From Acidimicrobiaceae bacterium (GTDB lineage Bacteria; Actinomycetota; Acidimicrobiia; Acidimicrobiales; Poriferisodalaceae): 43,839 nucleotides of DNA. The position numbers and the translations under genes are program-made. Below, in pieces: positions 32,673 through 41,123 of the stretch. Below the pieces are notes generated by a model that did no database searches, had not been told where the DNA came from, and saw only the letters and a list, made by a program, of their open reading frames with translations. Location of the stretch: positions 1-43,839 of the forward strand of contig JAPOPC010000026.1 of assembly GCA_026713105.1 (NCBI GenBank), given 5' to 3'. Positions within the stretch are counted from its first letter, which is position 1, and each line of letters begins with the position of its first letter.

Positions 32673-33938
32673 TCATGTCTCGGCCGATCCCAACACGCGG
32701 CGACGGAACTCGTCGGTCGAGTTGACGTGAACCGCCTCGTCGGCGGCCGCCGCCTCTGCCCGCTTCGTTCGAAGCGCGAGCTGCTTGAGCGAGAAGGCCT
32801 CACCTCGGCCCGGCTCGCTCCACGGGCACACACCAATACAGATGCCGCATCCGTGGTTCTCGACGAAGTAAGGGATGCACATGTCGAAGTCGACGTACCA
32901 ACGCTCGCGGCCGCGGACCATCTGTTTCGTGTCGAAGATGGCGTGGGGCGGGCAGTTCGTGATGCAGACCTGGCAGCGCGCGCAGAAGTCGTCGACACCG
33001 ATGTCTTCCGATTGGCCGATGACGAGCGGCAGGTTGGTGGCGACCGCGCCCAGGCGGAACATCGAACCGAGATCCTTGGAGATCAGCGATCCGTGCTTGC
33101 CGAGTTGGCCGAGGCCGGCCTCGACCGCGGCAGGGATCTGCATGAAGTTGTGGATCGCCGCTTGGGCGTCCCAGCCCATGTCGCGGATGTGCTGCGCCAC
33201 CGCGGCAGCGATGCGGTCGGTGCCCCGGTATTCGGCTTGAATCGTGAGCGCCGAGCGTTCGCTCGGCGCCTCGAGTGCTTCATCTCGTGACATCGCCACG
33301 CCGAAGGTGATGATGTACGGGTAGTCGAGCGGCAGCTCCTCGGTCACCATGTCGTCGGTCAGCGGGGCGACGCCCACCATCGCCGAGCCCAGATCGAGGG
33401 TGAACGCCTTGATCTGTTCGGTCATGGCGGCCGGATCGTCGACCGGCACCTGCACGGCGGCCTTCTCGCCGGTGAACCGGCGGGTGTTCCACTGGCGCTT
33501 GCACAGCGCGATCCACTCCCCGGGGGTGCGGATGGCCTGGAACAGGAGTTCGAGCTTGCCGAGCGGATGATCGAACTTCCAGGTGTGGAAGATCTCGCGC
33601 GCTGGACGAGGCTCTGTCTCGCCGAGCCCGTTGATGTAGTTGCCCGACAGGGTGGGATTCCGGATCTCGAACGAGTAGTCGACGCTGGGGTACTCGTCGA
33701 GGGTCATGAAGTGCGCCTTGCGCGACTTGACCTCGGTGTTGGGCGAGAAGTCGGCCAGTGGCTGGCCTGCCTCTGGCGCCATAACGGGAGGACCGAAGTC
33801 GTCGAGCACGATCCTCTCGCCCTTTCGCTGAGCGGAGCGGAACTCCTTGCGCAGGCGGCGGTTCGACGTCCAGTGGCGCCATGTCGTCTTCGAGATCTGT
33901 CGGAGCCCTCGCAGGTCCTGCTTCAGCCGCACCAACAT
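32673..33938 (-). CDS. reductive-dehalogenase-like double 4Fe-4S protein
   Basis: The 421-residue protein shows the C-terminal architecture of reductive dehalogenases and the related QueG proteins. AGLGQLGKHGSLIS and FRLGAVATNLPL form the cobamide-site region. A first cluster follows in CARCQVCITNCPPHAI (CxxCxxCxxxCP) and a second in CIPYFVENHG plus CGICIGVCPWSEPG. The second motif, with its GCGxCxxVCPW spacing, looks like RdhA rather than QueG. There is no Tat signal and no membrane anchor gene, so a cytoplasmic enzyme is expected. ATG 33938 (GAAGG ahead) or ATG 33953 may be the start. A perfect ATTGTCGACAAT palindrome lies about 70 bp upstream. The reaction (dehalogenation or another cobamide-dependent reduction) is not settled. 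Confidence 0.75.
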   Translation of the reverse strand: MLVRLKQDLRGLRQISKTTWRHWTSNRRLRKEFRSAQRKGERIVLDDFGPPVMAPEAGQPLADFSPNTEVKSRKAHFMTLDEYPSVDYSFEIRNPTLSGNYINGLGETEPRPAREIFHTWKFDHPLGKLELLFQAIRTPGEWIALCKRQWNTRRFTGEKAAVQVPVDDPAAMTEQIKAFTLDLGSAMVGVAPLTDDMVTEELPLDYPYIITFGVAMSRDEALEAPSERSALTIQAEYRGTDRIAAAVAQHIRDMGWDAQAAIHNFMQIPAAVEAGLGQLGKHGSLISKDLGSMFRLGAVATNLPLVIGQSEDIGVDDFCARCQVCITNCPPHAIFDTKQMVRGRERWYVDFDMCIPYFVENHGCGICIGVCPWSEPGRGEAFSLKQLALRTKRAEAAAADEAVHVNSTDEFRRRVLGSAET

Positions 33939-34006
33939 CAGACCTTCACCCATCCGACGGTCAACGGGCGGCCCGACCGATCTAGACCTTCTCGACAGGA
34001 TCTCAC

Positions 34007-34018
34007 ATTGTCGACAAT
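34007..34018. promoter_or_regulatory. perfect palindromic operator ATTGTCGACAAT
   Basis: A perfect 12-bp palindrome in the gap upstream of the dehalogenase-like gene; 8 bases on follows AGTGTGCACAAT-like sequence, a weaker second copy. The core equals that of the ligC/gntR operator and the transporter site, supporting one shared regulator. Confidence 0.6.
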
Positions 34019-34053
34019 AGTGTGCACAATCCGCCGCCATGGGGGGCTGCACC

Positions 34054-34179
34054 ATGAACGACAGCGAGGTCATCCCGACAACCCAGCAAGAGACTGCTGC
34101 TCTTATGGGCGAGCAGCGCCGAGCCGCCGGAACCCTCTTCCGGGCACTCGACGACCCGGCACTCAAGCGCTTGGGCTGA
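34054..34179 (+). CDS. possible 41-residue small protein
   Basis: ATG 34054 (or an in-frame ATG at 34039) opens a short frame ending QQETAALMGEQRRAAGTLFR then ALDDPALKRLG. Codon choice is GC-rich in the third position like the neighbours, and the frame starts shortly after the palindrome at 34007, divergent from the dehalogenase-like gene. No family is recognised and no ribosome site is evident; it could be a chance frame or a gene remnant. Confidence 0.25.
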   Translation: MNDSEVIPTTQQETAALMGEQRRAAGTLFRALDDPALKRLG

Positions 34180-34181
34180 CC

Positions 34182-34502
34182 TCAATCACCGGCGTCGGAG
34201 GTCTCGAGAATTCGTTCGCCTGTGACCGGGTGCGGTCCGATCACGGTCATCATCCCGCCGTCGAACGTGTCGCCCGAGACGGTTCCCTTGAAGCGGATCT
34301 TGAAGTCGGTCATCACCGTCTTGTGCGTGACGATGAAGGCCACGTCGTCGCCGTCGTAGGTCGCCTCGACCCCCAGCAAGCCTTCGGGACTCTGGTACAC
34401 ACCGGTGCCGTCCGCCGCGAGGGCGACCACCGGAGTCTCTTCCCCTCGGGTCGTCTGCAAGCGGAGCTTCCAGCCTCCGACTGCGGCCGGTGTGCCTCCC
34501 AT
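34182..34502 (-). CDS. small beta-rich hypothetical protein
   Basis: The 106-residue protein begins MGGTPAAVGGWKLRLQTTRG at ATG 34502, with AGGAGG immediately upstream. It is made of short strands (GVEATYDGDDVAFIVTH, TDFKIRFKGTVSGDTFDGGM), a pattern reminiscent of lipocalin- or DUF-type beta barrels, but no family can be named. It is divergent from the third sulfatase across a 59-bp promoter region, so they are likely co-regulated. Confidence 0.7.
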   Translation of the reverse strand: MGGTPAAVGGWKLRLQTTRGEETPVVALAADGTGVYQSPEGLLGVEATYDGDDVAFIVTHKTVMTDFKIRFKGTVSGDTFDGGMMTVIGPHPVTGERILETSDAGD

Positions 34503-34509
34503 GGTCCTC

Positions 34510-34538
34510 CTGACCAAATCCCTAACGTTCGTTATAAT
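34510..34538 (+). promoter_or_regulatory. sigma-70-type promoter with overlapping palindromic operator
   Basis: A perfect TATAAT at 34533-34538 follows CTGACC at 34510-34515 with 17-bp spacing. The perfect palindrome TAACG-TT-CGTTA (34523-34534) overlaps the -10 box, so a bound repressor would block RNA polymerase. Transcription should begin near 34545, leaving a leader of about 17 bases before the sulfatase start. This is the clearest promoter in the window. Confidence 0.65.
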
Positions 34539-34561
34539 ACCGCTCTCCACGAGGGATGCCA

Positions 34562-36130
34562 GTGAAGCCGAACATCGTGATCGCATTCGCGGACGACTGG
34601 GGTCGCTACGCCAGCGCCTACCACGGGATCGACGGCACCAGCCCCTGGAACGACCTGATCGAGACACCGAACTTCGACGCGATCGCGGCGCAAGGCGCGC
34701 TGTTCACCAACGCGCTCGCGCCGGCTCCGACCTGCACGCCGTGCCGGAGCTCGATGCTCGCCGGCCGCTACTTCTGGCAGACCGGTCTCGGTTCCATCCT
34801 CATGGGCTCGTACTGGGACGACGACATCCCCACCTTTCCGCTCGAACTCGAAGCTCGCGGCGGCTACGAGATCGGTCACACCTACAAGGTGTGGAGCCCC
34901 GGGCAGACCCGCAATGCCCCGATGGGCGGCGTGCGCACGGCCTACAACCAGGCCGGGCTCGACTTCAACCAGTTCACCCACTTCGTGACCCGACTCGGGG
35001 CCCAGTACGGCATCGAGACGGCCAAGGAACTCCTCTACGCCGAAACGCGCGACAACATCCGGTCATTTATGCTCACGCGGCGAACCGATCGGCCGTTCTG
35101 CTACTGGTGGGGCCCGGCCAACACGCATCGGTCGTGGGAGCGCGGCTCGGGCAAGGCCCTGTGGGATATCGATCCCGACGACCTCGAGGGCCGGATGCCG
35201 GGCTTCATGCCCGATGTCCACGAGGTTCGCGAAGACGTCGCCGACTACCTGGGCGAATGCCTCGCCTTCGACCATGGTCTTGGCATCTTGGTCGAGGAAC
35301 TGAACAAGGCGGGCGAGTACGACAACACGATCATCGTGGTGTCGGGCGACCACGGCATCCCGGGCATCCCCCGAGCGAAGAACAACCTGTACGACATCGG
35401 CTGCGAGGTCGCGTTGGCGGTGCGGTGGCCAGGCGTGGTCGAGCCCGGCCGCGTCGTCGACGACTTCGTGAACCTCATGGACTTCGGTCCCACCCTGTGC
35501 GAGGCGGGCGGCATCGAACCACCGGCCGACATGAGCGCCGCCAGCCTCATGCCCGTGCTGCGGTCCACCGCCAGTGGCCAGGTTGACCCCGAACGCGACT
35601 TCGTCGTCACCGGCCGCGAGCGCCACGTCGCCCAGGCGAGAGCCGGCTTCCTCCCCTACCCCCAGCGGGCGCTGCGCGAGAAGGATTTCATCTACATCAT
35701 CAACTTCGAGCCCGACCGGTGGCCGATGGGCGATCCGATCAACCTGGGGCCCGACGAGGAGCCGCCGTCGTACCAGGCGTTGTGCAACAACCCTCTCGTC
35801 ACACTGATGGACTGGGACAACGGTCCGACCAAGGCGTGGATGGTGCTCAAACGCGAGGACCTCGACGTCGAGCCGTTGTACGACCTCGCCGCGGGCAAGC
35901 GCCCCCGCGAAGAGCTTTACGACCTGCGCACCGACCCCGACTACCTGCACAACGTCGCCGCCGATCCGGCCTACGAGGACGTACGGGCCCGCATGGAAGC
36001 CCGGCTGCTCGCGATCCTCGAGGAGCACGACGATCCCCGCCTCACCGAGGACCCGTGCCGCTACGAACTCGAGCCCTACGCCGGGCCCCCGGACACCGAG
36101 TGGTTCGCGTACATGTGGTTCGCCAAGTAG
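34562..36130 (+). CDS. type I (formylglycine) sulfatase
   Basis: A 522-residue sulfatase, distinct in style from the other two (closer to heparan-N-sulfatase-like members). The N-terminal metal residues are NIVIAFADDWG, the formylglycine site is Cys58 in CTPCRSSMLAGRY (CxPxR), and the second metal motif is VVSGDHGIPGIP. GTG 34562 is preferred because GAGGG stands 6 bases before it; ATG 34556 would touch that site. No signal peptide. It is controlled by the operator-overlapped promoter upstream and converges with an SMP-30 gene 14 bp after its stop. Confidence 0.92.
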   Translation: MKPNIVIAFADDWGRYASAYHGIDGTSPWNDLIETPNFDAIAAQGALFTNALAPAPTCTPCRSSMLAGRYFWQTGLGSILMGSYWDDDIPTFPLELEARGGYEIGHTYKVWSPGQTRNAPMGGVRTAYNQAGLDFNQFTHFVTRLGAQYGIETAKELLYAETRDNIRSFMLTRRTDRPFCYWWGPANTHRSWERGSGKALWDIDPDDLEGRMPGFMPDVHEVREDVADYLGECLAFDHGLGILVEELNKAGEYDNTIIVVSGDHGIPGIPRAKNNLYDIGCEVALAVRWPGVVEPGRVVDDFVNLMDFGPTLCEAGGIEPPADMSAASLMPVLRSTASGQVDPERDFVVTGRERHVAQARAGFLPYPQRALREKDFIYIINFEPDRWPMGDPINLGPDEEPPSYQALCNNPLVTLMDWDNGPTKAWMVLKREDLDVEPLYDLAAGKRPREELYDLRTDPDYLHNVAADPAYEDVRARMEARLLAILEEHDDPRLTEDPCRYELEPYAGPPDTEWFAYMWFAK

Positions 36131-36144
36131 ACACGCGCCGCTGA

Positions 36145-37041
36145 TCACCAGGGGCTGGCGAGGTCCTCGTTCAGCAGGTTGGTGATGCGTCGTAGGCACC
36201 CGGCCGAGTCGGTCAGGTAGAGGTCGCGGCCCGTGGCCCCGCCGAAGCAAAGGTTCGACGGATTGACCACGGTCGGGATGTCGAGCACGTGGGTGTGGTC
36301 GGGAGCGAATACTGCGACACGTGGGCCCCGTCCGCCCTTCGGCCAACCGCAAGCGGCCAGCAACGAGCCATCGGGTGCGAGCGTCATGCCGTCGACGCCG
36401 CGATCGTCGCCGAAGTCGAATAGCACCTCGTAGTCACCAAGGTTGCCGTCGTCGCCGATCGGGTATGCGCGGAGTTCGCGGCACGACTCCGGTGGCGGCA
36501 TGTGGGTCTGGGCCACGTAGAGCGTGCGTTCGTCGTGGCTCAACAACACACCGTTGGGACGGGTCGTGTCGAACGTCGCCCGCTCGACCAGGTAGCCGTC
36601 GCCGTCAGGAACGGCGATCAGGACGGACTCGTGATCGAGCTCCATCACGGACTTGTCGGGGTGGTAACGCGGGTCGCTGAACCAAATCCGCCCATCGGCC
36701 CCGATCGTGAGATCGTTCGGGGCATTGAGGCGCGCGCCCTCGAATCGGTCAGCGACGACCGTGCGCGAACCATCCGCCTTATAGCGCTCGATGCGACGTC
36801 CACCGTCGACACAGCCGTACAACCGTCCGTCGGCGTCGAGTGCGAGGCCGACCGCCTTCTCGGTGTCGTCGAGGAGCACCACTGTTTCACCGGTGCGTGG
36901 GTCGAAGGTCAGGATCCGGCTCGTCGGCACGTCGGTGAAGACCACCCGCTCGCCATCCCACACCGGGCCCTCGGTGAATGAGAACGGGCCGGCAACCGTT
37001 TCCCACTCCCACTCCCACGACGACTCGGGCAACGAGTGCAT
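36145..37041 (-). CDS. SMP-30/gluconolactonase/LRE-family protein
   Basis: A 298-residue six-bladed beta-propeller: FTEGPVWDGERVVFTDVP with the metal-binding Glu, NAPNDLTIGADGRIWFSDPR with Asn and Asp, TRPNGVLLSHDERTLYVAQT, and the final blade region. These proteins are calcium- or zinc-dependent lactonases or esterases, which open sugar lactones in oxidative sugar pathways. ATG 37041 fits the family start; it follows the ABC ATPase gene by 34 bp and is likely the last gene of the transporter operon, linking the transported substrate to a lactone intermediate (inference). Confidence 0.88.
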   Translation of the reverse strand: MHSLPESSWEWEWETVAGPFSFTEGPVWDGERVVFTDVPTSRILTFDPRTGETVVLLDDTEKAVGLALDADGRLYGCVDGGRRIERYKADGSRTVVADRFEGARLNAPNDLTIGADGRIWFSDPRYHPDKSVMELDHESVLIAVPDGDGYLVERATFDTTRPNGVLLSHDERTLYVAQTHMPPPESCRELRAYPIGDDGNLGDYEVLFDFGDDRGVDGMTLAPDGSLLAACGWPKGGRGPRVAVFAPDHTHVLDIPTVVNPSNLCFGGATGRDLYLTDSAGCLRRITNLLNEDLASPW

Positions 37042-37075
37042 TGTCACGATGAACGATCTGCCGGCTCGACGTCGC

Positions 37076-38140
37076 TCAGACAGCGACCTGGCCGCGCGCC
37101 TCGGTCTTGATGAACTCGACGACCGACTCCCCGCCGAGCTCGGGCCCCGACGTGTGGAGGTGGCATCGCACCTGGCCGCCGTGATGGGCGGGGCTGGGTT
37201 CGGGCATCTCCTCACGGCAGATGTCCAGAGCGACGGGGCACCGGTTCTCGAACGGGCAGCCTGGCGGCATTCGCGCCGGCGACGGCGGCTCAGCGTCGTT
37301 GTTGAACGACTGCCGCAGCTCGCGGCGACTGGCCTGCATGATCGGGTTGGGCATCGGGATCGACGCCACCAGCATCTCGGTGTAGGGGTGCGTCGGCCCT
37401 TCGTAGATGGCGTCAGCGTCGCCCTGCTCGACGAGGTAGCCGAGGTACATGACGCCGACGTCGTCGCTCACATGCTTCACGACTTCGAGATCGTGGCCGA
37501 TGAAGAGGAATGCCACGCCCGTTTCGGCCTGAACCCGCTGGAGCACATTGATCACCTGCGATTGGATCGACACATCGAGGGCGGACGTGGCTTCATCGGC
37601 GATGATCAACTCGGGTTCGACGGCGAGGGCGCGCGCAATCGACACCCGCTGCCGCTGACCACCCGACATCTCATAGGGGTATCGATCGAGGAACTCAGTC
37701 GACATGCCGACTTCGTCGAGCAGGTTGATGATCCGCTGCTCGCGTTCAGGGCCGGGCTTGATCTTGAAGTGACGGGTGATGCCGTCGCCGATGATCCTGC
37801 GGGTCTGGTGGACCTGGTTGAGCGACGAGAAGGGATCCTGAAGGACGGCCTGAACCTTCTTACGGAAAGCCAGTTCCTTCGGGCGAGGCACGTTGGTGAC
37901 GTCGTCGCCGTCGAGACGGATCGTGCCGGCGTGCACATCGACGAGCTGCAGGATCGCGCGGGCGACCGTCGACTTGCCCGAGCCCGACTCGCCGACGAGC
38001 CCGAAGGTCTTGCCCGGCTCAATGGAGAAGCTGATGCCGTTGACCGCCTTGACCGGCGGCGGCGTCTCGCGAAACAGCTTGGCGCGCGAGGCGAAGTGAA
38101 CGTGGAGGTCGTCGACCTCGAAGAACGCGGACCCGCTCAC
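37076..38140 (-). CDS. ABC transporter ATP-binding protein (DppF/OppF type)
   Basis: A 354-residue ATPase with Walker A GLVGESGSGKSTVA, Q-loop VLQDPFSSLNQ, signature MSGGQRQRVSIA, Walker B LIIADEATSALD and the H-loop GHDLEV. The C-terminal oligopeptide-transporter extension carries cysteines (PPGCPFENRCPVALDICREE), which in this family may hold an Fe-S cluster. It starts at GTG 38140 overlapping the preceding stop (GTGA). It energises the Dpp-type importer encoded upstream together with the fused ATPase domain. Confidence 0.93.
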   Translation of the reverse strand: MSGSAFFEVDDLHVHFASRAKLFRETPPPVKAVNGISFSIEPGKTFGLVGESGSGKSTVARAILQLVDVHAGTIRLDGDDVTNVPRPKELAFRKKVQAVLQDPFSSLNQVHQTRRIIGDGITRHFKIKPGPEREQRIINLLDEVGMSTEFLDRYPYEMSGGQRQRVSIARALAVEPELIIADEATSALDVSIQSQVINVLQRVQAETGVAFLFIGHDLEVVKHVSDDVGVMYLGYLVEQGDADAIYEGPTHPYTEMLVASIPMPNPIMQASRRELRQSFNNDAEPPSPARMPPGCPFENRCPVALDICREEMPEPSPAHHGGQVRCHLHTSGPELGGESVVEFIKTEARGQVAV

Positions 38141-40068
38141 GCCTGCATCTCCTCTTCGGGCACGAGTTGGATCTCGCCGTGCCGGACGCAGCGCACGAGG
38201 TCGCCGCCGATGGTCTCGAGCGCGGGCATGTCGTTGGTGCAGGCGTCGGTAACAAAATCGCAGCGAGGGGCGAAGCGGCAGCCCTGCGGCCACGCGGTCG
38301 CCGACGGCACCATGCCGCGGATCACCGGAAGCTCGCCGTGGCCATCGTGGCTCTGCGGCATCGTGTCGAGCAGGGCACGGCTGTAGGGGTGCTTGGGGCG
38401 GAAGAAGATGTCGTCGGCTGACGCCGTCTCGACGACCTGCCCGCCGTACATCACGAGCACGCGATCGGCGGCTTCGGCGATCACGCCGAGGTCGTGGGTG
38501 ATGAGAATGATCGCCATCTTGTGCCGCTCCTGCACCTCAGCCATGAGGTCGAGGATCTGGCCCTGCACGGTGACGTCGAGCGCAGTCGACGGCTCGTCGG
38601 CGATGAGCAGCTTCGGCTCGCATGCCAGCGCCATGGCGATGCCCGCCCGCTGCGCCATACCTCCGGAGAACTCGTGGGGGTACTGGTCGAGGCGGCGGAC
38701 CGGGTCGGGCACTCGAACCTCAGCGAGAAGTTCACCCGCCCGCTGGAGCGCAGCCTTCTTGCTGAGGTTCTGGTGGATCATCAACGGCTCGGCGATCTGT
38801 CGACCGACCTTGATCGCCGGGTTCAGGACCGCGATCGGCTCTTGGAAGATGACGCCGACGTCCTTGCCCCGGATGGCTTGCCACTCCGACTCGGTGAGGT
38901 TCGTGACATCACGGCCGCCGAACTGAACGCTGCCACGCGTCATTCGTCCGGGCGCGGGCGTGAGACCGAGGGCCGAGAGCATGGTCATGCTCTTGCCCGA
39001 ACCGGATTCGCCGACCACGCCGAGCGTCTCGCCGGCGCGCACTTCGAGCGACACTCCTTGGAGGATCTGGCTCACCCGTCCGCTCTGATCGGGGAACTCG
39101 ACGTCCATGTCACGCACCGACAGCACAACATCGGGACCGGTGGCGTGCGGTGTTGTTGCTGCGGTGACCGCTGTGCGCTTCGTGATCGACAGAGCGTTGT
39201 TGCTCGAGTCGCGACCGATTGCGTCGCGGATCGCGTCACCCAGCAGGTTGAACGACAGCACCGTCAAGATCAATGCCATCCCAGGCGGAACGACCTGCCA
39301 GACGCCTTCCACCCGGAACAGCTCACGGGAGCGGTTCAACATGACGCCCCAGTCGGGGTCGTCGAGACTCGCGCCGATCCCGAGGAAGCTCAGCGTGGCG
39401 CCGATCAAGATGATGGCGCCCGAGATGATGGCCGCCTGAACGATGAGCGATGACAACAGGTTCGGCGCGATGTAGCGGGCGAGAATCGTTCGAGTCGACA
39501 ACCCCGTTATCCGGGCCGAGTCGACGTAGAGCTCTTCCTTCTCCTGCAGCGTCACCGCCCGGGTGAGTCGGGTGAAGCGGGTCGACATCGCGATGCCGAC
39601 ACCGATCATCGCGTTGTCGAGCGACGGCGTGAGGATGATGATCACCGCCATCGCGAGCAGGATGATCGGCAACGAGAACAAGACGTCGTTGACCCACATG
39701 ATCGCCCGGTCGACTCGTCCGCCTCGCCAACCCGAGAAAAGCCCGAGCGGGACGCCGACCACGACGGCAATCGTCATCGCGATCAGGATGGAGCGGAAGG
39801 CGTAGCCGGCGCCGAAGATCACCCGGCTGTACCAATCGCGACCGAGCTGATCGGTGCCCAGCCAGTGATCGCGGCTCGGACCCTCGAACAGCCGCTGGAG
39901 GGTGACGTCCTGCTGGAGCGGATCGTGCGTGGCGAGCAGTTCGGGCCAGACCCACGCGATGAGAAGGATCACGAACCAGATCATCGAGAAGATCCCGAGC
40001 GGGTTCTTGAACATCCGGCCCCAGAAGCGCCGTCGCGGAGATTGAGCGACCGACGTGGTTGCGGTCAC
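38137..40068 (-). CDS. fused ABC permease (DppC type) and ATPase (DppD type)
   Basis: One 643-residue protein combines a DppC/OppC permease (about 1-290; membrane helices near 27-47, 92-112, 130-150, 212-232 and 262-280; LGTDQLGRDWYSRVIFGA signature) with a complete DppD ATPase (about 314-643; Walker A VVGESGSGKS at 353-360, Q-loop VIFQEPIAVLNP, signature FSGGMAQRAGIA, Walker B LLIADEPSTALD, C-terminal cysteines in GCRFAPRCDFVTDAC). There is no stop codon between them. GTG 40068 and the DppB stop overlap by 4 bp, so the open frame upstream of it is not used. Permease-ATPase fusions of this type occur in actinobacteria. Confidence 0.92.
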   Translation of the reverse strand: MTATTSVAQSPRRRFWGRMFKNPLGIFSMIWFVILLIAWVWPELLATHDPLQQDVTLQRLFEGPSRDHWLGTDQLGRDWYSRVIFGAGYAFRSILIAMTIAVVVGVPLGLFSGWRGGRVDRAIMWVNDVLFSLPIILLAMAVIIILTPSLDNAMIGVGIAMSTRFTRLTRAVTLQEKEELYVDSARITGLSTRTILARYIAPNLLSSLIVQAAIISGAIILIGATLSFLGIGASLDDPDWGVMLNRSRELFRVEGVWQVVPPGMALILTVLSFNLLGDAIRDAIGRDSSNNALSITKRTAVTAATTPHATGPDVVLSVRDMDVEFPDQSGRVSQILQGVSLEVRAGETLGVVGESGSGKSMTMLSALGLTPAPGRMTRGSVQFGGRDVTNLTESEWQAIRGKDVGVIFQEPIAVLNPAIKVGRQIAEPLMIHQNLSKKAALQRAGELLAEVRVPDPVRRLDQYPHEFSGGMAQRAGIAMALACEPKLLIADEPSTALDVTVQGQILDLMAEVQERHKMAIILITHDLGVIAEAADRVLVMYGGQVVETASADDIFFRPKHPYSRALLDTMPQSHDGHGELPVIRGMVPSATAWPQGCRFAPRCDFVTDACTNDMPALETIGGDLVRCVRHGEIQLVPEEEMQA

Positions 40069-41021
40069 TTCGCGAGCCTCACCTTCGGGTTCAGGAAGCC
40101 GTAGCTGATGTCGACCAGGAGGTTCACGACGGCCACAACGAGGCCGACGATCAGCATCCCGCCCTGGAGCACCGTGACGTTGCGGTTGAGGATCGCTGTC
40201 ACCAGCAGTTCGCCCATGCCGCGGATGCCGAACACGATCTCGACCGCGGTCGTCAGCCCGATCGCGGCAGCCGCCCGGAAGCCGAACACGGTGATGGTCG
40301 GAACCATCGCGTTCGGGAGGGCATGCCGGCGGATCAATGGCGCCCGACCGACCCCGCGGGCCCGCGCCGCGAGCACGTAGCGGGACTGAAGTGCGTTGGC
40401 CATCGAGCTCCGCAGCTGGCGCTGAACGATGGCGATGGTCGGCATGCCGAGGGCGATGGAGGGCAGGAGGATCGACGTGAACCACCCAGTGACCGACTCG
40501 CTGAGAGGCGTGTACCCGATGGGGTCGAGCCAGCCGAGTTCAATCGCGATCCCCCACGACAGCATCATGCCGATGATGAAGCCGGGCGCCGCGATGACGC
40601 TGGCGGCAACGATCGACAGCGAGCGATCGAGCAGTCCGCCCGGGCGGATCGCCGCCATGATTCCCATCACCATCCCAATGGTGATGCCGATGACCAAGCT
40701 GAACCCGACGATGCTGACCGAGGCCCAGATGCGTTCACCGATGAGACCGGCGACGGAGGCGTTCTCGTCGAGCAACGACGCCCCGAGATCGCCGCTTACG
40801 ACGTCGCCCAGCCATTGAATGAAGCGGACGGGAATCGGATCGTCCAGCCCCAGGTTCTCCTCGACGGCACTCACACACTCCGGCGTGGCACCCTCCCCAC
40901 AAACCTGGATGGCGATCGAGCCGTTGGCCTCCATCGCGACCGCGATGAGGAAGGTCACCACCGCGATCGCGAACATGAGCGGGATTGTCGCCAGCAGCCG
41001 GAAGCCGATGTATTTCGCCAT
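40065..41021 (-). CDS. ABC transporter permease (DppB type)
   Basis: A 318-residue DppB/OppB permease with an N-terminal membrane helix (GFRLLATIPLMFAIAVVTFL), the large extracytoplasmic loop with VEENLGLDDPIPVRFIQWLG, and the EAA-type cytoplasmic loop YVLAARARGVGRAPLIRRHA. It partners with the DppC-type permease domain encoded next, with which it overlaps by 4 bp, to form the membrane channel. A strong hairpin lies between it and the binding-protein gene upstream. Confidence 0.93.
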   Translation of the reverse strand: MAKYIGFRLLATIPLMFAIAVVTFLIAVAMEANGSIAIQVCGEGATPECVSAVEENLGLDDPIPVRFIQWLGDVVSGDLGASLLDENASVAGLIGERIWASVSIVGFSLVIGITIGMVMGIMAAIRPGGLLDRSLSIVAASVIAAPGFIIGMMLSWGIAIELGWLDPIGYTPLSESVTGWFTSILLPSIALGMPTIAIVQRQLRSSMANALQSRYVLAARARGVGRAPLIRRHALPNAMVPTITVFGFRAAAAIGLTTAVEIVFGIRGMGELLVTAILNRNVTVLQGGMLIVGLVVAVVNLLVDISYGFLNPKVRLAK

Positions 41022-41065
41022 TCGCGCAGTCCCCCTCCGAACCGACGCTATCTAACGTGAACGAC

Positions 41066-41098
41066 GAGGGTCCCGGGCCCGATCGGCCCGGGACCCTC
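41066..41098 (-). terminator. strong intercistronic hairpin between binding protein and permease genes
   Basis: A perfect 14-bp stem (GAGGGTCCCGGGCC with its complement) around the 5-base loop CGATC, in the 102-bp gap after the binding-protein gene. No run of U follows on the coding strand, so it probably acts as a partial terminator or RNA-stabilising element that keeps binding-protein mRNA above permease mRNA, as in other ABC operons. Confidence 0.7.
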
Positions 41099-41123
41099 TC
41101 AGTCGTTCAGCGCGCGGGCTGGA

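Noticed and set aside
37039..37051. ATTGTCAC half-site at the SMP-30 start codon
   Set aside because: Only one half of the palindrome is present and it overlaps the start codon; the gene is probably read from the transporter promoter.
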